A stretch of DNA of 64,000 nucleotides, taken from the NCBI RefSeq assembly GCF_017873135.1, contig NZ_JAGGJV010000006.1, forward strand, positions 186,001-250,000. Reading direction: 5' to 3'. Position 1 is the first letter of the stretch. Every line of letters starts with the position of its first letter. Made by a program: the position numbers and the translations under genes. A model generated the notes under the pieces. That model worked only from the letters and a program-made list of their open reading frames with translations, made no database searches and was not told where the DNA came from. Source of the DNA: Rhizobium herbae (lineage in GTDB: Bacteria; Pseudomonadota; Alphaproteobacteria; Rhizobiales; Rhizobiaceae). Of the stretch, positions 43,296 to 52,272 are shown piece by piece.

Positions 43296-44771
43296 TCACG
43301 CCGCTCCCCGTTCCGTACCGTGCGGGTTCTCCACCATAGGCCAGATATCGCGCGGCGCCCGGCGGTAGGCCGTACGGGCCGGATTGTTCGGATAGGGCGT
43401 GCCGGCGGAGCAATAGAGAATTTCCGAGGCGATCGGCGCGAAGGACGCGTAGAAGTGATTGGTCGACTTGATCACCAATATCTTCTTCGATGTCGGGTCG
43501 ATGCCCATCACGGAGAACAGGCTAGGGTCGAAACTCTGCGCGCGGGTCGAGTTCAGGATGATGTCGATGCCTTGGAGACGGATATGCGCGGCGTCGCCAA
43601 AAGGCGCGTAGCTTTCTCCGAAGCGCATTTCGGCATTGCGGACCAGCTTGACGATCTGAACGATGCCGTCGATCGGGTTGCCGGTTCCAGGCCCCGATTT
43701 TGCGCCGAAGCGCAGCCCGATTTCGGCGCCTTCGCCGGCCGCCATGCAGATCTGCACGGCCATCGGATCCCAGATCGTGCCGACCGCGGTATCCTTTGCG
43801 CCCCGGGCCAGCAGCTCCGCGAGCAGCACCGTCGCATCGCCTGCCGTGCCACCGCCGGGATTGTCCCAGACGTCGGCGATCACCACCGGTCCACTGGTCG
43901 CTGCAAGCGCACGGGAGACGGCCTCCTGCTCATCGATCTGCGGCATGATGAATGTGCCGCGCTTGGCGAAGAGCTCAAGCCCGAGTTCGCGCGCGAGAAC
44001 GGCGCCTTTTCCCGGCTTCCCGTCGGTGAGAACGACCATTTTCGTCCCCATCTCCGGCACGTCGCCCGCCATGAAGCCATGGACCACGGAAATGGAGAGA
44101 ATGTCCGGGTCTTCCGCTTCCATCCGCATGATCTTGTCGACGAAAGAGCGCATCGGATCGCGTGAGGTGGGGTAGACGTCGATCATCCGGCAATCGAAAA
44201 CGGACATCACCGGCTTGATCCGGCCGGCGAGCGTGTCGAGCGCAATGCGCCAGAGGTCCTCGGCGCGGTCGACGAAGTCGGTATGCGGGAATTCCTTGAA
44301 ATAGACGAAGAAGTCCGCCGCTGCCAGGCGTTTGGCCGTCAGATGGCTATGCGGGTCGAGTTCGGCGCAAACGAGAATGTCGGGGCCGACGATGTCGCGG
44401 ACGCGGGCAAGAAAATCGCCCTCGGTATCTTCGTAGCCATCGGCAACCATGGCGCCATGAAGACCAAGCACGACGGCGTCCACCGGAAGCGCTGCGTGCA
44501 GCTGGTCCAGAATCTCGTCGCGCAGGCCTTCATAGGTCAGGCGATTGACGAGGCCGGCCGGATCCGCCCAGGCGGCGGTCCCTTCGATCAGGGTGAAGCC
44601 ATGCTCAGCCGCCAGCCGCCGGCCGACCGTGATCGGCGCGGAACACAGGGTCGGCGTTTCCGGGTGCTCGCCCGGCGGTGCGTAGAGCGAGGCCTCGAAG
44701 GCGCGGCGATCGACGCAGATCGGGGAAAACGTATTCGTTTCGGTCGCCAGAGCGGCGGTGAAGATGCGCAA
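43296..44771 (-). CDS. M81 family (MlrC-like) metallopeptidase A
   Basis: Protein of 491 aa of the M81/MlrC family, zinc enzymes known from degradation of linearised microcystin. It has the metal-site blocks GLHGAMVADGYEDTEGDF, ELDPHSHLT and FPHTDFVDRAED, and the family C-terminal domain with IADVWDNPGGGTAGDAT. It comes 24 bp after the NTF2-like gene on the minus strand. A second M81 gene lies at 49529. In this setting it probably cleaves an imported or salvaged peptide, amide or lactam rather than microcystin. Confidence 0.9.
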   Translation of the reverse strand: MRIFTAALATETNTFSPICVDRRAFEASLYAPPGEHPETPTLCSAPITVGRRLAAEHGFTLIEGTAAWADPAGLVNRLTYEGLRDEILDQLHAALPVDAVVLGLHGAMVADGYEDTEGDFLARVRDIVGPDILVCAELDPHSHLTAKRLAAADFFVYFKEFPHTDFVDRAEDLWRIALDTLAGRIKPVMSVFDCRMIDVYPTSRDPMRSFVDKIMRMEAEDPDILSISVVHGFMAGDVPEMGTKMVVLTDGKPGKGAVLARELGLELFAKRGTFIMPQIDEQEAVSRALAATSGPVVIADVWDNPGGGTAGDATVLLAELLARGAKDTAVGTIWDPMAVQICMAAGEGAEIGLRFGAKSGPGTGNPIDGIVQIVKLVRNAEMRFGESYAPFGDAAHIRLQGIDIILNSTRAQSFDPSLFSVMGIDPTSKKILVIKSTNHFYASFAPIASEILYCSAGTPYPNNPARTAYRRAPRDIWPMVENPHGTERGAA

Positions 44772-44795
44772 TGCCGTTGCCTTTTGCTTGCCCGC

Positions 44796-45317
44796 TCAGG
44801 CCTCGCCCATCGGATTGGGCAGATAGCCGGTGAAGCCGCATATTTTCCATTGCCCCTCATGCAGGCGGCAATAATAGAGTGTCTGCCACTTGAGGAGATC
44901 GACGCTGCCATCCGACTTTTTCAGGCTGCCGTCAAACTTCTTGCGGGCAAGCGCCATGTCACCTTCGATCTCGATATCTTCGAGCGTCGTCGTCGTGAAA
45001 ATGGCGTTGCGCGGATCCTCGGCGAAGGACTGCTTGGCGAAATCTTCCGCCTGGCGCAGCCACTCGTCGCGATAGGCCGTCAGCGACGGGAAGGCAAGGC
45101 GCCATTTGTCGGGGCTCGCCTCGCGTTTGCCATCAATGCCGATGAAGCCGTCTTCGACGAAATCGCCGGCGACCTTGGACCAGTCGGCGGTGAGGAAAGC
45201 ATCGATGTCGCGCTCGACCAGCATTTGCCAGATTGCGTGGCGGGCTGCGTCGGAAGATGGAAACGGATTGCGGAAAGGATCGCGCACGTTTGCTCCCTGT
45301 ATTGAAATTCTTTTCAT
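44796..45317 (-). CDS. NTF2-like (SnoaL-type) protein
   Basis: Protein of 173 aa with the length and pattern of a cone-shaped NTF2-like fold (DAARHAIWQMLVERDIDAFL; VAGDFVEDGFIGIDGK; LDLLKWQTLYYCRLHEGQWK in part). No active site can be assigned. It leads the minus-strand pair with M81 gene A and diverges from ridA. An inverted repeat TGAAA-N4-TTTCA overlaps its start codon. Confidence 0.75.
   Translation of the reverse strand: MKRISIQGANVRDPFRNPFPSSDAARHAIWQMLVERDIDAFLTADWSKVAGDFVEDGFIGIDGKREASPDKWRLAFPSLTAYRDEWLRQAEDFAKQSFAEDPRNAIFTTTTLEDIEIEGDMALARKKFDGSLKKSDGSVDLLKWQTLYYCRLHEGQWKICGFTGYLPNPMGEA
45303..45316. promoter_or_regulatory. Inverted repeat TGAAA-N4-TTTCA at the NTF2/ridA divergent promoter
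   Basis: A 14-bp dyad overlapping the NTF2-like start codon, within the 83-bp divergent gap to ridA. It extends into TTTCATAAA, shared with the element at 34781-34800. Candidate site for the RpiR regulator encoded 600 bp away. Weak but recurrent. Confidence 0.3.
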
Positions 45318-45400
45318 AAATGACGTTTTTCTCTGGTCAAATTCCGCTTTCTATGGTCACTTGTCAACGGATCAAGAAAATAATTTGCAAAGACGAGACA

Positions 45401-45790
45401 ATGTCCATCAAACGTTACGGAGCCGAACAGGTCGGCGCGGGCGGCAAGCCGCTTCCGTTTGCCCGCGCGGTAGAGGCGAACGGCTGGCTGCATGTATCCG
45501 GCCAGGTTGCCATGGAAAACGGCGAAATCATCGAAGGGGGGATCATTCCCCAGACGCATAGAACGATCGGCAATCTGCTGGCGATTCTCAGGGAAGCCGA
45601 CTACGGCGTCGAGCATATCGTCCGCGTTGGCGTCTGGCTTGATGATCCGCGCGACTTCTGGACTTTCAACAAGATCTATCAGGATTATTTCGGCCAGCAT
45701 CCGCCGGCGCGCGCCTGCGTGCAGGCGTCGATGATGGTCGATTGCAAGGTTGAGATCGATTGCATCGCCTATAAGGGAAAAGACGCGTAG
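45401..45790 (+). CDS. RidA family protein
   Basis: Protein of 129 aa of the RidA/YjgF family, which hydrolyses reactive enamine/imine intermediates from PLP and amino-acid chemistry. Family features: PFARAVEANGWLHVSGQVA, QTHRTIGNLLAILREADYG, and the C-terminal PPARACVQASMMVDCKVEI. ATG at 45401; the frame upstream to 45320 lacks a ribosome site. It is first of a plus-strand series leading to the RpiR, SDR, GH20 and M81 genes. It suggests amino-acid or amino-sugar deamination in the pathway. Confidence 0.9.
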   Translation: MSIKRYGAEQVGAGGKPLPFARAVEANGWLHVSGQVAMENGEIIEGGIIPQTHRTIGNLLAILREADYGVEHIVRVGVWLDDPRDFWTFNKIYQDYFGQHPPARACVQASMMVDCKVEIDCIAYKGKDA

Positions 45791-45915
45791 CGCGCAAAAC
45801 GCTGCCGGGAACGGGGTGGACATCGAGTGAGAATCGTGTGCCGGATCGCAGCATTGCAGCGGTTTCAGGAGGCCTCCTCAAGGCAGCCTGCCGATCTCGT
45901 TAAAGGTGTTCTCTG

Positions 45916-46779
45916 ATGGATATTTTCTCCACGCTTCAGGAAGAAAAGGCGAAGCTTTCGCAGGCCGAAAGCCGCATCGCCGAAATCCTGCTGACCGATT
46001 TCGAATTCGCCGTGAATGCCTCGATCATCGAGCTTGCCGGCAAGGCCGATGTGTCGCCGCCAACCGTCACGCGCTTTTGCCGGCGGCTCGGCTGCGATAG
46101 CTTTTCCGACTTCAAGGTGCAACTTGCGCGCACCGCCTATGTCGGCATGCGTTATTTGAAGCCGGAGCCGAAGAGCCGGGAACCGGCCGACGTGGCGCAG
46201 GACATCATCTCGAAGGCGCAGAACGCGCTCTTCATGCTGCATCGCAGCCTTGACCTCGCAGCGATCGAGCAGGCTACCGAAAAGCTCGCAGGAGCGGAGA
46301 TGATCTATGCGTTCGGTTCCGGCGGCAATTCCTCGATGATCGCCAGCGAGTTGCAGAACCGTCTCTTTCGTCTGGGGCTGCGCATCACCGCAAGCTCCGA
46401 CCACAGCATGCAGTTGATGATGGCGGCTGCCGCCAGGCCCGGCGACGTCGTGATCGGCTCCTCGTTTTCCGGCCGCAATGCCGAACTGGTGCGGTCCTTC
46501 ACACTTGCGCGCGACCATAAGGTGACGACCATTGCGCTGACGCAGAGCGGTAGCCCGGTCGCGCGCGCGGCCGATATCACCGTGGCGGTCGATCTGCCTG
46601 AAGGCAGCAATATCTACCGCCCGACTTCGACGCGCATCGCCTATCTCGCACTCGTCGATATTCTCGCCAGCCTCGTCGCCTATCACATCCAGCCGCAGGC
46701 GGCGGTAACGCTGCGCCGCATCAAACAGCAGCTTGTCGCCCACCGCGACGGCGACGACCGCCAGCTTCTGGGAGATTGA
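45916..46779 (+). CDS. RpiR/MurR-family transcriptional regulator
   Basis: Protein of 287 aa. N-terminal HTH_6 domain (ESRIAEILLTDFEFAVNASI, then SPPTVTRFCRRLGCDSFSDF), C-terminal SIS sugar-isomerase domain from about 125 (YAFGSGGNSSMIASELQNRL, IGSSFSGRNAELV) that senses a phosphosugar. RpiR members control N-acetylmuramate, sialic acid, inositol and hexose-phosphate genes. The linked GH20 gene suggests an amino-sugar ligand. Probably controls the divergent and downstream genes. Confidence 0.93.
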   Translation: MDIFSTLQEEKAKLSQAESRIAEILLTDFEFAVNASIIELAGKADVSPPTVTRFCRRLGCDSFSDFKVQLARTAYVGMRYLKPEPKSREPADVAQDIISKAQNALFMLHRSLDLAAIEQATEKLAGAEMIYAFGSGGNSSMIASELQNRLFRLGLRITASSDHSMQLMMAAAARPGDVVIGSSFSGRNAELVRSFTLARDHKVTTIALTQSGSPVARAADITVAVDLPEGSNIYRPTSTRIAYLALVDILASLVAYHIQPQAAVTLRRIKQQLVAHRDGDDRQLLGD

Positions 46780-46806
46780 CGCGGGCATGACCAGAAAGGA
46801 ACCGGC

Positions 46807-47583
46807 ATGACATCATCTGTTGCGATCGTAACGGGGGCCGCAGGCGAGATCGGTCGCGCCATCGCCCGCCGTCTGGCAGAAGACCACGATATCGTGCTGA
46901 TGCCGGATCTTGATGGCGCGGCTGTTGAAAAGGCCGCGGTGAGCCTCGGCAATCCCGGCAAGTTTATTGCTCTCGCCTGCGATATTACCGATCCGGCAAA
47001 CGTTGCCGACATGGCGGCACGAGCGGCGGCACTTGGCGTGGTTCGCACCCTCGTCAACAATGCCGGGGCTGCACGCGCCGTCAGCCTGCAGGAGACGACG
47101 CCGGAAATCTGGCGGATGGACAGCATTCTCAATCTGGAGGCGGCCTTCCTCTGCTTCCGCGCGGTCGAGGATGCTCTGAAGCAGACCAAGGGCTCGGTGG
47201 TCAACATCGCATCGGTCAACGGTACCAACGTTTTCGGCCACCCGGCCTATAGCGCCGCCAAGGCCGGCCTGCTGCATCTGACGAAACTGATCGCGGTGGA
47301 GTATGGAAAATTCGGCATCCGCGCCAATGCCGTCTCACCGGGGACGGTGCGCACCCAGGCGTGGGAAGACCGCGCGGCCGCCAATCCGAATGTGTTCGAG
47401 GACGCCCGGCGCTGGTATCCGCTGCAACGGATCGCCAATCCGGAGGATGTGGCCAATGCCGTCGGCTTCCTCGCCAGCCCGCTGGCAGCCGCCATCACTG
47501 GCGCCTGCCTGCCGGTCGATTGCGGCCTGACGGCCGGTCAGGCGGAACTTGCCCGCACCTTCTCCCAATCCGACGACTACTAG
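46807..47583 (+). CDS. SDR-family oxidoreductase
   Basis: Protein of 258 aa, classical short-chain dehydrogenase: TGAAGEIGRAIA at about 9-20, NNAGAAR, catalytic NIASVNG and YSAAKAGLLHL. AAAGGAAC lies shortly before the ATG. It begins 27 bp after the RpiR gene and 17 bp before the GH20 gene, so it is in the same operon. Substrate probably a sugar or hydroxyacid; not deducible. Confidence 0.9.
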   Translation: MTSSVAIVTGAAGEIGRAIARRLAEDHDIVLMPDLDGAAVEKAAVSLGNPGKFIALACDITDPANVADMAARAAALGVVRTLVNNAGAARAVSLQETTPEIWRMDSILNLEAAFLCFRAVEDALKQTKGSVVNIASVNGTNVFGHPAYSAAKAGLLHLTKLIAVEYGKFGIRANAVSPGTVRTQAWEDRAAANPNVFEDARRWYPLQRIANPEDVANAVGFLASPLAAAITGACLPVDCGLTAGQAELARTFSQSDDY

Positions 47584-47600
47584 AAATAAAAGGAACAGAC

Positions 47601-49520
47601 ATGCAATCGGCATCTTATCGTCTGGAAAGCACGTGGCAACCGGACGGCGGCCCGCATGGCCGCTTCACCTTCGCGCTGTTCAACCTGTCGGACGCGCCGA
47701 TCGAGGGTTTCACCATTGTCTATACGTCGCTGACGCGGGTTATCGACCGGGAGGCCTGTGAAAACGCGGTCTTCGTCAAGCGGGACGCCAATTATCACGA
47801 ATTTGCTCCGCCCGCGGGTTTCTCGCTCGTGCCCGGTGCGACCTGGACCTTCACCGTCAGTGGCCTGCACCGCAAGGCCGTGCATTGCACCGACGGTGCG
47901 AAATCCGCCTATCTGACACTCTCCGATGGCCGCCATCTGCCGGTTGCGGTCTCGGACCTCCTGCTTGAGGGCCGGGTCAGCGGACCACCGCCGGCGCTTT
48001 TGCCGGAGGGCAAACTCGATCTGCCGTTTGCGCTGCAGCCGTGGCCTCGGCAGATCAATGCGGAACCCGGCGACGGTTTCCCGGTCTGCCTCTATCCGGC
48101 CTCCGGCGCGTCGATGGAGGATCTCAGGGCGATCGACACGGTGATTGCGCTCTTCCGCCGGCTGTTTGAAGCCGACCATGCACCGCTCAGCCTGATGCCG
48201 AACAGCCAGGGCAGGGTGCTGCACCTGAAGCAGGATGCGACACTGGCGCCGGAAGCCTATGCGCTGTCCTTTTCGGCGGATGATGTCCGCCTGAGCTTCG
48301 GTGGCACTGCCGGCCGTCAATACGGACTAACGGCGCTCGCGCAACTGCTGAACGGTGCCCGCCGCGCGCCCGAGAAATTCCGGTTTCCGGTCGGGGGCAC
48401 GATCTCCGACGCGCCGCGCTATAGCTGGCGGGGCTGCCATCTGGACGTTTCCCGGCAATTCTACCCGGTCGCCGATGTTGTCCGGCTGGTCGATATCCTT
48501 GCCTGGTTCAAGCTCAACATCTTCCACTGGCACCTGACCGATGACGAGGCCTGGCGGCTGGAGATCAAGGCCTATCCTGAACTGACCACGGTCGGCGTTC
48601 TTCGAAGCCCCGACGGTCCGCTTCTGCCGCAGCTCGGCAACGGCGCTGACCCGGTTGGCGGCTTCTATACCCAGGATGATGTTCGTGCGATCGTCGGGCA
48701 CGCATCGGCGCTGAATGTCGAAATCGTGCCGGAGATCGATATTCCCGGCCACAACGCGGCCACGCTCGTGGCGCTGCGGGATCTTTCGGACGGCCAGGAG
48801 GCACCGGAGAGCTATCACTCCGTTCAGGGCTATGCCAACAACGCGCTCAATCCGGCCGTGCCGTTCACCTACGCGTTTCTGGAAAAGGTCCTCGATGAAA
48901 TGGTCGCGCTTTTTCCGTCCTCCTATATCCATATCGGCGGCGATGAGGTCGCAGACGGATCCTGGCTTGCCTCGCCGATGGCCCGCAAGTTGATGGAGCA
49001 GGAAGGCATCTCCGGGACGTTCGGGCTGCAGTCCTATTTCCTGAAGCAGATAAAGGCGATGCTGACCACGCGCGGCAAGAAGCTTGCGGGCTGGAACGAG
49101 GTTGCCCATGGCGGCGGCGTCGATACCGATGGCACGTTGCTGATGGCCTGGCAGAGCCCTGAAGTCGGTATCGAGCTTGCGCGCGAAGGTTACGAGGTGG
49201 TGATGACGCCGGGCCAGGCCTACTATCTGGACATGGTTCAGGGAGAGGAATGGCAGGAACCCGGCGCGAGCTGGGCCGGCACCGTGCCGCCCGCCCATAC
49301 CTATGCTTACGAGGCCGAGGGTGATTTTCCGGAGGAATTGAAGCATCGGCTGAAGGGCGTGCAGGCCTGCATCTGGTCCGAGCATTTCCTGTCGCGCGGC
49401 TATTTCAACCGCCTGGTCTTCCCGCGCCTGCCGGCCATTGCCGAGGCGGCCTGGACGCCCAAGAGTGAAAAGAACTGGCTGCGCTTTGCGGCAATCGTCG
49501 GCCTCAGCCCGAAACTGTGA
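47601..49520 (+). CDS. Family GH20 beta-N-acetylhexosaminidase
   Basis: Protein of 639 aa that removes terminal GlcNAc or GalNAc from glycans, chitobiose or muropeptides. The N-terminal part (to about 270) is a beta-rich accessory region and a GH20b-like domain. The catalytic barrel shows RGCHLDVSRQFYP, FHWHLTDDEAWRLEIKAYP, EIDIPGHN and the catalytic Asp-Glu pair in HIGGDEVADGS (near residue 450). No signal peptide is seen, so it probably acts on imported substrates. ATG at 47601 follows AAAGGAAC; the frame upstream to 47361 lies in the SDR gene. Confidence 0.93.
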   Translation: MQSASYRLESTWQPDGGPHGRFTFALFNLSDAPIEGFTIVYTSLTRVIDREACENAVFVKRDANYHEFAPPAGFSLVPGATWTFTVSGLHRKAVHCTDGAKSAYLTLSDGRHLPVAVSDLLLEGRVSGPPPALLPEGKLDLPFALQPWPRQINAEPGDGFPVCLYPASGASMEDLRAIDTVIALFRRLFEADHAPLSLMPNSQGRVLHLKQDATLAPEAYALSFSADDVRLSFGGTAGRQYGLTALAQLLNGARRAPEKFRFPVGGTISDAPRYSWRGCHLDVSRQFYPVADVVRLVDILAWFKLNIFHWHLTDDEAWRLEIKAYPELTTVGVLRSPDGPLLPQLGNGADPVGGFYTQDDVRAIVGHASALNVEIVPEIDIPGHNAATLVALRDLSDGQEAPESYHSVQGYANNALNPAVPFTYAFLEKVLDEMVALFPSSYIHIGGDEVADGSWLASPMARKLMEQEGISGTFGLQSYFLKQIKAMLTTRGKKLAGWNEVAHGGGVDTDGTLLMAWQSPEVGIELAREGYEVVMTPGQAYYLDMVQGEEWQEPGASWAGTVPPAHTYAYEAEGDFPEELKHRLKGVQACIWSEHFLSRGYFNRLVFPRLPAIAEAAWTPKSEKNWLRFAAIVGLSPKL

Positions 49521-49528
49521 GGAAAATC

Positions 49529-50965
49529 ATGCGCATTGCCGTCGGCGGAATTCATACAGAATGCAGCACCTATTCGCCCGTCATGATGGCGGTCGAGGAT
49601 TTTCGCGTGCTTCGCGATGCCGATCTTCTCGGGGCCGACTATTTCAGCTTCCTCGATGCGGACGGGATCGAACACGTGCCCTTGCTCCATGCCCGCGCCG
49701 TGCCGGGCGGCCCGGTGTCACGCCAGGCCTATGGGACGTTCAAGGCAGAGTTCCTTGAAAAGCTGAAGGCGGCTTTGCCGATCGACGGTCTTTATCTGGC
49801 CATGCATGGCGCGGTCAATGTCGAAGGCATGGACGATGCCGAGGGCGACTGGATCTCTGCCGCCCGCGCCGTCGTCGGGCCGGATTGCCCGGTTGCTGCG
49901 AGCTACGACCTGCACGGCAATGTCAGCCAGAGGATCATCGATCAGCTCGATATTTTCGCAGCCTATCGAACGGCGCCGCACATCGATGTGCGCGAGACCA
50001 TGGTGCGGGCCTGGTCGATGCTGGTCGAGACGCTGCGGACCGGCACTCGTCCGGGCGTCGCCTGGGCCAAGGTGCCGATCCTGCTGCCCGGCGAATGCAC
50101 CTCGACGGAGGATGAACCGGCGAAATCGATCTATCTCGGTCTGCCGGCCTTCGACGCGCGGCCGGGCATCCTCGATGCCAACCTGATGATCGGCTATGTC
50201 TGGGCTGACGAGCCGCGGGCCACGGCCTGCGCCGTCGTCACCGGCTCGGACAAGGCCGCCGCGCGGGAAGCGGCCGAGGCGATCGCGCTGCAATATTGGA
50301 ATGCGCGCGAAAACTTCGGTTTTGGCCCGGTCACGGGGCTGCTGGAAGAGATGCTCGATATCGCCGAGAAAGCGACCACGTCCCCGGTCATTTTGGCCGA
50401 TTCCGCCGACAATCCGACCGGTGGCGGCGTCGGCGACCGCGCCGATGTGCTGCGTGCGCTCCTTGCCCGCGACTGGCAGGGGGCTCTGCTGGCTGGCATC
50501 ACCGACCCGCCCGCCGTCGAAGCCTGTTTTGCTGCCGGAGAGGGCGCATCGGTTAAGCTTCGCATCGGCGGCAGCCTCGATCCGGCAAGCACCGCTGCGG
50601 ATGTCACGGCAGTCGTCCTGCGCCTTGATGATCCGAGTGCTGCGGCCGACCGTCAGGCCGTCATCCGCACTGGCGGAATCGAGATCGTGCTCGCTGCCCG
50701 CCGCCGCCCTTACCACAATATCGAAGACTTCCGGCGGTTGGGTCTCGATCCGAAGGCCGTCCGGCTGCTGGTAGTAAAATCGGGTTATCTGTCGCCGGAG
50801 CTGGCGCCGATCGCCAATCCGAACCTGATGGCGCTGACCGACGGCGTCGTCAATCAGGATATCGCCAATCTTGCGAGCAACCGCAGGACAAGACCGGCCT
50901 ATCCTTTCGATCGCGATTTCGACTATACGCCGCAAGCGAAGCTGTCGGCGCGCTGGCAGGAGTGA
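49529..50965 (+). CDS. M81 family (MlrC-like) metallopeptidase B
   Basis: Protein of 478 aa, second M81 member of the cluster. Metal-site blocks: AMHGAVNVEGMDDAEGDW, SYDLHGNVSQR and AYRTAPHIDVRETM, with ADSADNPTGGGVGDRAD in the C-terminal domain. ATG at 49529 follows GAGGAAAAT; the frame itself starts at a GTG (49517) overlapping the GH20 stop. Clearly divergent from M81 gene A, so not a recent duplication. Presumably works with the hexosaminidase on an amino-sugar-linked peptide or amide. Confidence 0.9.
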   Translation: MRIAVGGIHTECSTYSPVMMAVEDFRVLRDADLLGADYFSFLDADGIEHVPLLHARAVPGGPVSRQAYGTFKAEFLEKLKAALPIDGLYLAMHGAVNVEGMDDAEGDWISAARAVVGPDCPVAASYDLHGNVSQRIIDQLDIFAAYRTAPHIDVRETMVRAWSMLVETLRTGTRPGVAWAKVPILLPGECTSTEDEPAKSIYLGLPAFDARPGILDANLMIGYVWADEPRATACAVVTGSDKAAAREAAEAIALQYWNARENFGFGPVTGLLEEMLDIAEKATTSPVILADSADNPTGGGVGDRADVLRALLARDWQGALLAGITDPPAVEACFAAGEGASVKLRIGGSLDPASTAADVTAVVLRLDDPSAAADRQAVIRTGGIEIVLAARRRPYHNIEDFRRLGLDPKAVRLLVVKSGYLSPELAPIANPNLMALTDGVVNQDIANLASNRRTRPAYPFDRDFDYTPQAKLSARWQE

Positions 50966-51042
50966 CCGGTCTGGCGTTCAGCATCTGCAATCCCCGTCCG
51001 GCACTTCCGGACGGCATTTGATCTCCCTTCCGGTGCCCTGTC

Positions 51043-52257
51043 ATGACGTCCACGCTGTTGATCGCCTTCCGCCACCCCGTGGTTCGGCTGAGTATGATCG
51101 CGATCTTTCTGTTCGGCTTCACGGGCGCTGCGACATCGCCCTATCAATCGGTGATCGGCATCACCGAGCTGGGCCTGAGTGACGGCTTTTATTCGATCCT
51201 GATTTTTGCCGCCGCCGCCGTCAACGTGATCGTCAGTCTCTGGGTCGGCGTTCTCGCCGACCGCATCGGCAATTACCGGATATTGCTGATGACCGTCATG
51301 ACATTCGGGATTTTCGGATATGGCCTGGTCTATGCCGTGCCGGTACCGGCCAGCTTCGTCTTCTGCACGCTGATCATGCTGCCGGTCTACAATTCGATGA
51401 CATCGCTTTTGTTTGCCAATGTCCGCGCCATTGCCAATGCCGAGGGCGGACGTGATGCGGCGGCGATCAATTCCGGCGTGCGTGCCGCAATTTCGGTCGC
51501 CTGGGTGCTGGTGCCCGGCCTCGTAGCACTGGTACTCGTCGGACGCGGCAGCATGCTGCCGGCCTATCTGCTCGCCTGCCTCGGCTGTATCGTCAATCTG
51601 GCGCTGGTCTTCTTCAAGTTGCCGGCCGCCGAGGGGCCGCCTCCGGCAAAAAGCCATCGCCATTCCTATCTCGCGTCTTTCGCCGAAGTTCTTTCACCAC
51701 GTGTGTTCGCCCGACTGATGGCCGTTTCGCTGATTACCTCGACGCTGCATGTCAACGCAGCGGTGCAGCCGCTGATCATAACGGGGGCTGCCGGCGGCAC
51801 GGTCACCGATATCGGCCTCGTCGTCGGCATCGTCGCGTTTCTCGAAGTCGTGTTCATCTTCCTATGGGCACGTATCCAGCTCCACATGCACCCGGTGACG
51901 GCGCTTGCAGCCGGTGCGGCGCTTTACGCGGTCTACCTCGCTTTGCTGGGTTTTTCCTCCGCGCCCTGGCATATCTATGCGCTGACTCCGCTCAGCGCTT
52001 TTGCCGCCGCGGCACTGATCAGCATTCCGATAACCTATATCCAGGACCTCATCGCCGACCGCCCCGGTCTTGGCAGTTCGCTCATCTCGGTCAACCTGTT
52101 TTTGAGCGGCGGGCTTAGCGCCGTCCTGTTCGCGCTCGGGACTCGTTTCAGCGACTATTCGGGCACGTCACTGCTCGGCGCGCTTGCGGGCATACTGGGT
52201 TTTGCCGTGTTGCTCTATCTCGACGGGGGTGGGGCAAGACGGAAGCACCTGCAGTAA
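51043..52257 (+). CDS. MFS transporter, sugar efflux (SetB)-like
   Basis: Protein of 404 aa with about twelve helices. The N-terminal half has the MFS loop motif GVLADRIGNYR, and the overall pattern resembles sugar efflux transporters SetA/SetB (FLFGFTGAATSPYQSVIGIT). It is 77 bp after M81 gene B and may belong to the same operon. It may export excess sugar or import the cluster's substrate. It is convergent with the XRE-cupin gene. Confidence 0.82.
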   Translation: MTSTLLIAFRHPVVRLSMIAIFLFGFTGAATSPYQSVIGITELGLSDGFYSILIFAAAAVNVIVSLWVGVLADRIGNYRILLMTVMTFGIFGYGLVYAVPVPASFVFCTLIMLPVYNSMTSLLFANVRAIANAEGGRDAAAINSGVRAAISVAWVLVPGLVALVLVGRGSMLPAYLLACLGCIVNLALVFFKLPAAEGPPPAKSHRHSYLASFAEVLSPRVFARLMAVSLITSTLHVNAAVQPLIITGAAGGTVTDIGLVVGIVAFLEVVFIFLWARIQLHMHPVTALAAGAALYAVYLALLGFSSAPWHIYALTPLSAFAAAALISIPITYIQDLIADRPGLGSSLISVNLFLSGGLSAVLFALGTRFSDYSGTSLLGALAGILGFAVLLYLDGGGARRKHLQ

Positions 52258-52272
52258 CCGCATGCCGATCTC

